From Actinomycetota bacterium (GTDB lineage Bacteria; Actinomycetota; Humimicrobiia; Humimicrobiales; Humimicrobiaceae), in NCBI GenBank assembly GCA_015711775.1, contig JACVJB010000020.1, forward strand, positions 1 to 9,974: a stretch of 9,974 bases of DNA. The letters are read 5' to 3'. Under the pieces are notes generated by a model. It was not told the origin of the DNA. It did no database searches and saw only the letters and a list, made by a program, of their open reading frames with translations. Below, one piece after another: positions 7,044 through 9,974 of the stretch. The position numbers were made by a program, and so were the translations under genes. The first letter of the stretch is position 1. Every line of letters starts with the position of its first letter.

Positions 7044-7092
7044 AAAAAAAGGGTATTATCCCTTTATTTTTAATCCGGCCATAATACCCTTT
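7044..7092 (-). terminator. Intrinsic terminator after the peroxiredoxin gene
   Basis: AAAGGGTATTAT (7048-7059) and ATAATACCCTTT (7081-7092) form a perfect 12-base inverted repeat with a 21-base loop. On the minus strand the second arm runs into a seven-base T tract (7044-7050), the layout of a Rho-independent terminator, 22 bases after the peroxiredoxin stop. The loop carries CCCTTT (7060-7065), which lets the same 3' arm form a shorter local hairpin instead (AAAGGG-6-CCCTTT). The complementary T-run on the plus side (7066-7070) is shorter, so any function for convergent traffic would be weaker. Confidence 0.85.
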
Positions 7093-7113
7093 AAAATATT
7101 TATTAATTAAGCT

Positions 7114-7833
7114 CTATTTTTTCTTTATTATTTTACCCAGCACTGTATCTTTATCAATTTTTTTTGTGCAGAAGAACCAGTCATAGCAGTGCATATCCTT
7201 TTTTGCTTCCATTCTCTCTTTGGCAACACCGCAGGATCCCGCTGGCGGAACTATAACATCATCGCCCGGCCTCCAGTCAGCAGGCGTGGCAATTTCAAAA
7301 TTATCAGCAGTCTGCAGGGCAATTATTACCCTATAGATCTCATCAAAGTTTCTTCCAAGGCTTAAAGGATAATAGATAATTGCCCTTATAATCCCTTTAG
7401 GGTCAATGAAAAATACTGCCCTCACTGCCTTTGTGGTTGCTTCTCCCGGCTGTATCATCCCATATTTTTTTGCAATTTCCATTGTAATATCTTCAATTAA
7501 AGGAAATTTTACTTCAACATCTTTCATGCCCTTATATTCAATTTTATCCTTGATTGTCCTGAGCCAGGCAATATGGCTATAGAGCCCGTCAACTGAAAGG
7601 CCGACGAGTTTGCAGTTTGCCTCAGCAAACTTGTCTTCCATGCTTGCAAATGTCATGAATTCTGATGTACATACCGGGGTAAAATCAGCAGGATGACTGA
7701 AAAGTATTACCCAACTTCCTTCATACTGTTCCGGAAAATTGATTTCCCCCTGCGTGGTCACTGCTTTAAAAGATGGGGCCCTTTCACCAATTCTTGGCAT
7801 TGCTGTTGATTCCTGTCCTCCTATAGCTTCCAT
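7114..7833 (-). CDS. Peroxiredoxin, Prx6 type (2-Cys archaeal-like)
   Basis: A thiol peroxidase of 239 residues that reduces H2O2 or organic peroxides in the cytoplasm. The AhpC/TSA thioredoxin-fold domain spans about 13-160, with HPADFTPVCTSEF (47-59) containing peroxidatic Cys55 plus Thr52, and the conserved Arg138 in AVRAVFF. The C-terminal arm has the Prx6 signature ATPADWRPGDDVIVPP (182-197), then a Cys at 201 and MHCYDWFFC (214-222). Cys216 and Cys222 match the paired C-terminal cysteines of the archaeal Prx6-like enzymes, where one acts as resolving Cys. The ATG at 7831-7833 has AGGAG (7841-7845) seven bases upstream. A second ATG 11 codons on (7800) begins the family-typical MPRIGERAP and also has AGGA before it, so the mature start is uncertain. 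It is bounded downstream by a terminator and upstream by a 177-base spacer. Confidence 0.95.
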   Translation of the reverse strand: MEAIGGQESTAMPRIGERAPSFKAVTTQGEINFPEQYEGSWVILFSHPADFTPVCTSEFMTFASMEDKFAEANCKLVGLSVDGLYSHIAWLRTIKDKIEYKGMKDVEVKFPLIEDITMEIAKKYGMIQPGEATTKAVRAVFFIDPKGIIRAIIYYPLSLGRNFDEIYRVIIALQTADNFEIATPADWRPGDDVIVPPAGSCGVAKERMEAKKDMHCYDWFFCTKKIDKDTVLGKIIKKK

Positions 7834-7840
7834 TTCTTAA

Positions 7841-7845
7841 CTCCT
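7841..7845 (-). promoter_or_regulatory. Ribosome binding site of the peroxiredoxin gene
   Basis: AGGAG on the minus strand, seven bases before the ATG at 7831-7833. It supports the 239-residue reading over the internal ATG at 7798-7800. Confidence 0.6.
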
Positions 7846-7853
7846 ATATTATT

Positions 7854-7868
7854 ATATAATAATTATTA
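7854..7868. promoter_or_regulatory. PerR-box-like palindrome before the peroxiredoxin gene
   Basis: ATATAATAATTATTA matches the Bacillus PerR consensus TTATAATNATTATAA at 12 of 14 defined positions. It starts 21 bases upstream of the peroxiredoxin start codon and lies just downstream of a possible TATAAT -10 at 7880-7885, where a repressor would block transcription. An overlapping perfect 16-base palindrome covers 7848-7863. The match is suggestive because peroxiredoxins are classic PerR targets, but the spacer is almost entirely A and T, so chance is a real alternative. Confidence 0.35.
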
Positions 7869-7952
7869 TTAACAATATCATTATAAATATTTATTTCAAG
7901 TTTTTTTTAAAAATTTTGGGTGTTTACTTAATAAAGACACTGGAAGATATAG

Positions 7953-8031
7953 AGCCAGGTAACATTTTTATGTTTTCTGCAAAATCAGCTGGCTAAAGAA
8001 AGCTTGTTATTCAGGAGTTGCTTGCTTTCTT
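7953..8031 (-). repeat. Two tandem inverted repeats at the bactofilin 3' end
   Basis: Two hairpins can form back to back. GCTTTCTT (8024-8031, inside the last codons) pairs perfectly with 7996-8003 around a 20-base loop that contains the stop codon. CTGGCT at 7989-7994 pairs with AGCCAG at 7953-7958, enclosing a further small stem, AACAT/ATGTT (7961-7965 with 7970-7974). No T tract follows either on the minus strand, so this is not a standard intrinsic terminator. It may stabilise the 3' end of the bactofilin transcript or be chance. Confidence 0.35.
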
Positions 8032-8400
8032 GAAAAATCTTTTTGATTTCTGTTTTTCAAGCCTATCACCATTTTCACCAGTGATACTTTTTCCCTTAAA
8101 CATTCCGCCTTTTTCAATAATTAAAGAAGGGCCATTCTGAATTAAATCTCCAATAAACCTGCCAGTTGAAGTTATTTCTATCTCTCCGGAGACATGTATT
8201 TTACCTTCTACATGACCGGAAATTACAGCATCTTTTGCATAAATAACAGACTCAACTTTTGCATTTCTTCCAATGGTTATCTTCTGGTCTGCAATTATAT
8301 CTCCCGAGACCATGCCCTCAATTTTTACTGGCCCAGGAAAAATCATTTTTCCTTGTATCGTTGCGCCTTCAGATATTGTTGTAATATTTTCTGCCGCCAT
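8011..8400 (-). CDS. Bactofilin family cytoskeletal protein
   Basis: A polymer-forming protein that assembles nucleotide-independent filaments and in other bacteria helps localise cell-wall or polar machinery. The 129 residues contain one bactofilin (DUF583) domain at about 8-108: repeated short beta-strand turns with regularly spaced glycines, such as GPVKIEGMVSGDI (23-35), ITIGRNAKVES (41-51), VISGHVEGKI (59-68) and GRFIGDLI (80-87), as expected for a right-handed beta-helix. A lysine-rich tail (about 109-129) follows. No signal peptide or membrane segment is visible, although some family members attach to the membrane by a short N-terminal stretch. The start at 8398-8400 lacks a clear Shine-Dalgarno. 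Bactofilins often neighbour M23 peptidase genes; here it stands alone between the U32 gene and the peroxiredoxin, so its partner is not visible. Confidence 0.92.
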   Translation of the reverse strand: MAAENITTISEGATIQGKMIFPGPVKIEGMVSGDIIADQKITIGRNAKVESVIYAKDAVISGHVEGKIHVSGEIEITSTGRFIGDLIQNGPSLIIEKGGMFKGKSITGENGDRLEKQKSKRFFKKASNS

Positions 8401-8453
8401 AGTTTTTAAGGTGTGTTTTATGATTTCAAATAATTTAAGAAATTAATGGTTTT

Positions 8454-8482
8454 AGTATAAATTAATATTATATATAATTCAA
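8454..8482 (-). promoter_or_regulatory. Candidate promoter for the bactofilin gene
   Basis: On the minus strand TTGAAT (-35, 8477-8482) and TATACT (-10, 8454-8459) are separated by exactly 17 bases, a housekeeping sigma-factor layout with four and five of six consensus bases. A start near 8447 would give a leader of about 47 bases. It lies in a 158-base AT-rich spacer (8401-8558) in which I see no gene and no convincing terminator for the upstream U32 gene. Confidence 0.5.
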
Positions 8483-8558
8483 GATATTTTTTAATACATA
8501 TCTTAAATATTATAGCTATTATATAATAATATATTTTTAATATATTAAAATTGTATGA

Positions 8559-9818
8559 TTATTCTTTTTTTCTCAGCAGTGCAAATTCATCAATACTTTC
8601 AAGGCCGTTTATCATTATAAGCTCATTTGTGTTTGCTATAGAAATTTTCTCTCCGGTGCAGGCCTTAGTCATCCCTGAAATCTTTAACTCATTGTTTTCC
8701 TTTCCCGGCTGAAGCACATCAATGATATCCCCCACTTTTATCTGGTTCCTGGCAGTTATAACAGCACTGTTATTTTTGTAGCCTGCACTTTTGACTGAGC
8801 CAACAAATCTGTATTTCCTGATATAGCCAACATTGTCATTGTCTGTAAGCTCAGGGTTCTGTCTGTCTTTTAAAAACATAAATCCTTCAGTAAAGCTTCT
8901 GTGAGTTGTCTTATCAAGCTCACCCTTGAGGTATTTTTTATTATCCTCAGAAAAGCTTCCATTTTTTATCATGTCAAGCGCCCGGCGGTAAACCCATGTT
9001 ACCTGTGATACATAATTTTCAGTTTTCATCCTACCTTCTATCTTAACTCCATCAACTCCTGCATCCGCAATAAGGTCCATTTTTTCAAGCAGGCACAGGT
9101 CCCTCGAATTATAAATATATGTACCTCTCTTATCCATATCCGCAGGTAAAAACATATTGGGCCTTTTCTCTTCCATAAGGTAATATTTCCACCTGCATGT
9201 ATGGGCGCATTGCCCCTTATTGGCATCCCTTCCGGACAGGTATTTGCTTAACATGCATCTTCCGGAATATGAAATGCAAAGGGCGCCGTGAACAAATACT
9301 TCAATCTCAGCTTCTGAGTTTTTCTTAAGTAAGCACAAATCTTCATAGGCAAGTTCCCTGGCAATATTTAGCCTTGAGACGCCAAGCCCTGCCCAGAAAT
9401 TAACGGCCATACTGTTGGATATACTTGCCTGCGTGCTTATATGCAGACGCATGCCTGGCATCATTTTCCTGACAATACCAAACATGCCCGGATCAGATAT
9501 AATTACAGCATCAAAGCCTGTATTCTTTATATCCTCAATGTATTCCTTCAGGCCATTAAGTTCAGACTCGCTTATAATTGCATTTAATGTAAGGTATATT
9601 TTTACTTTTCTTGCATGAGCATAGTCAACTGCTTCCTTAAGCTCGGGCACAGTGAAATTGTCCCCAAAGCTCCTGAGGTTGTATTTGCCGCCCCCAATAT
9701 ATACAGCGTCTGCGCCATATGCCACTGCATATTTTAAAATGCACAGATTTCCCGCCGGTACGCACAGTTCAGGCACTTTGGTTATTGGCCTCTTTCCAGT
9801 TTTAATATATTTTTCCAT
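8559..9818 (-). CDS. trhP: U32-family protein, probable tRNA U34 hydroxylase (TrhP-like)
   Basis: The 419 residues match the U32 'peptidase' family, whose better-studied members (TrhP/YegQ, RlhA/YdcP) hydroxylate RNA rather than cut protein. The N-terminal barrel begins PELCVPAGNLCILKYAVAYG (16-35), followed by GADAVYIGG (35-43). The family signature EVFVHGALCISYSGRC (173-188) is followed by KGQCAHTCRW (201-210); Cys181, Cys188, Cys204 and Cys208 are the expected iron-sulfur ligands. DGVKIEGRMKTENYV (256-270) is also conserved, and a C-terminal beta domain (about 330-419) resembles that of the YrrO type. TrhP makes 5-hydroxyuridine at the tRNA wobble position with prephenate as oxygen source. 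The preceding partial gene resembles the TrmR methyltransferase, which turns that product into 5-methoxyuridine. An RlhA-like rRNA role or a collagenase-type protease remains possible. The start has only a weak ribosome binding site. Confidence 0.85.
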   Translation of the reverse strand: MEKYIKTGKRPITKVPELCVPAGNLCILKYAVAYGADAVYIGGGKYNLRSFGDNFTVPELKEAVDYAHARKVKIYLTLNAIISESELNGLKEYIEDIKNTGFDAVIISDPGMFGIVRKMMPGMRLHISTQASISNSMAVNFWAGLGVSRLNIARELAYEDLCLLKKNSEAEIEVFVHGALCISYSGRCMLSKYLSGRDANKGQCAHTCRWKYYLMEEKRPNMFLPADMDKRGTYIYNSRDLCLLEKMDLIADAGVDGVKIEGRMKTENYVSQVTWVYRRALDMIKNGSFSEDNKKYLKGELDKTTHRSFTEGFMFLKDRQNPELTDNDNVGYIRKYRFVGSVKSAGYKNNSAVITARNQIKVGDIIDVLQPGKENNELKISGMTKACTGEKISIANTNELIMINGLESIDEFALLRKKE

Positions 9819-9915
9819 ATTAAATATCAGCTCAAAATTAACATATCATTATTATATATTTATTAACTAAAAGGTTACGGGCAAAGAATTTCATAAGTAC
9901 GAAAATAATCTTATT
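9819..9915. other. AT-rich spacer before the U32 gene
   Basis: These 97 bases hold no gene. On the minus strand a TATAAT occurs in the ATATATAATAATG stretch about 30-40 bases before the U32 start, but no acceptable -35 accompanies it and no terminator hairpin follows the upstream gene. Read-through from the upstream methyltransferase-like gene is therefore as likely as a separate promoter. Confidence 0.4.
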
Positions 9916-9974
9916 TTATTTAAATACCGACACTGAAATGCCGTCAGATATATCATAAAACTCTGTGTCGTATT
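9916..9974 (-). CDS. C-terminal end of a probable O-methyltransferase (TrmR-like)
   Basis: Only the last 18 codons are in the window, ending at a TAA at 9916-9918; they read YDTEFYDISDGISVSVFK. The closing pattern, a short hydrophobic stretch then DGI and a final beta strand just before the stop, resembles the end of family 3 SAM-dependent O-methyltransferases ('PIGDG-hydrophobic-S'). In B. subtilis such a gene (trmR, yrrM) directly precedes the U32 genes and methylates tRNA 5-hydroxyuridine. The other two minus-strand frames here look less protein-like: one stops after six codons. The identification rests on few residues and on gene context, so it is tentative. Confidence 0.45.
   Translation of the reverse strand, partial: YDTEFYDISDGISVSVFK

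Noticed and set aside
8481..8504. Inverted repeat AAGATAT/ATATCTT between the U32 and bactofilin genes
   Set aside because: A seven-base AT-rich stem with a ten-base loop and no T run; it also overlaps the candidate bactofilin -35 region, so it is not convincing as a terminator.
8535..8550. Perfect 16-base palindrome TTTTAATATATTAAAA just after the U32 stop
   Set aside because: It is wholly A and T in an AT-rich spacer, has no stable stem or T tract of its own, and could easily be chance; not called as terminator or operator.
9415..9870. Plus-strand open frames of 67 and 72 codons opposite the U32 gene
   Set aside because: They are antisense shadows of a conserved coding region and have no ribosome binding site or recognisable domain.
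1..9974. CRISPR arrays, tRNA or rRNA genes, insertion sequences, phage or toxin-antitoxin genes
   Set aside because: I found no spaced direct repeats, tRNA arm motifs, transposase-like frames or terminal repeats on either strand.

Overview
The window is an AT-rich bacterial chromosome segment in which every gene I can support lies on the minus strand, so transcription runs from the right end of the window to the left. It is dense, ordinary core metabolism. I see no mobile element, CRISPR array, tRNA or rRNA. Several genes have purine-rich GGAGG-type ribosome binding sites. The order aroE-prepilin peptidase-aroC-aroK-aroB-aroQ-Xaa-Pro peptidase resembles the shikimate clusters of Firmicutes (Clostridia) and deep-branching Actinobacteria. 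An anaerobe from one of those groups or a related uncultured lineage is my best guess, but the sequence alone does not settle the phylum.

Right end (about 8400-9974): the last 18 codons of a gene that looks like a family 3 O-methyltransferase (possibly TrmR) are followed by a complete U32-family protein of the TrhP/YrrO type. In Bacillus subtilis these two families sit side by side and make the wobble modification 5-methoxyuridine in tRNA. Centre right (about 6446-8400): three apparently separate units follow, a bactofilin, a Prx6-type peroxiredoxin and a PaaI-type hotdog thioesterase. They are separated by AT-rich spacers holding candidate promoters, a PerR-box-like palindrome before the peroxiredoxin, and a clear intrinsic terminator after it.

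Centre and left (1-6348): a probable long operon reads acylphosphatase, aroE, prepilin peptidase, aroC, aroK, aroB, aroQ and then, after a 120-base gap, the N-terminal two thirds or so of an M24 Xaa-Pro peptidase cut by the window edge. The aroK/aroB and aroB/aroQ junctions are ATGA stop/start overlaps. Together AroB, AroQ, AroE, AroK and AroC cover five of the seven shikimate steps to chorismate; DAHP synthase and EPSP synthase (aroA) are not here and must be elsewhere. The most notable points are a lysine-rich insertion and an NAD-type acidic cofactor motif in AroE, a prepilin peptidase inside a biosynthetic operon with an altered cytoplasmic domain, a possible PerR site, and the link between a tRNA hydroxylase family that uses prephenate and a nearby operon making its precursor chorismate.
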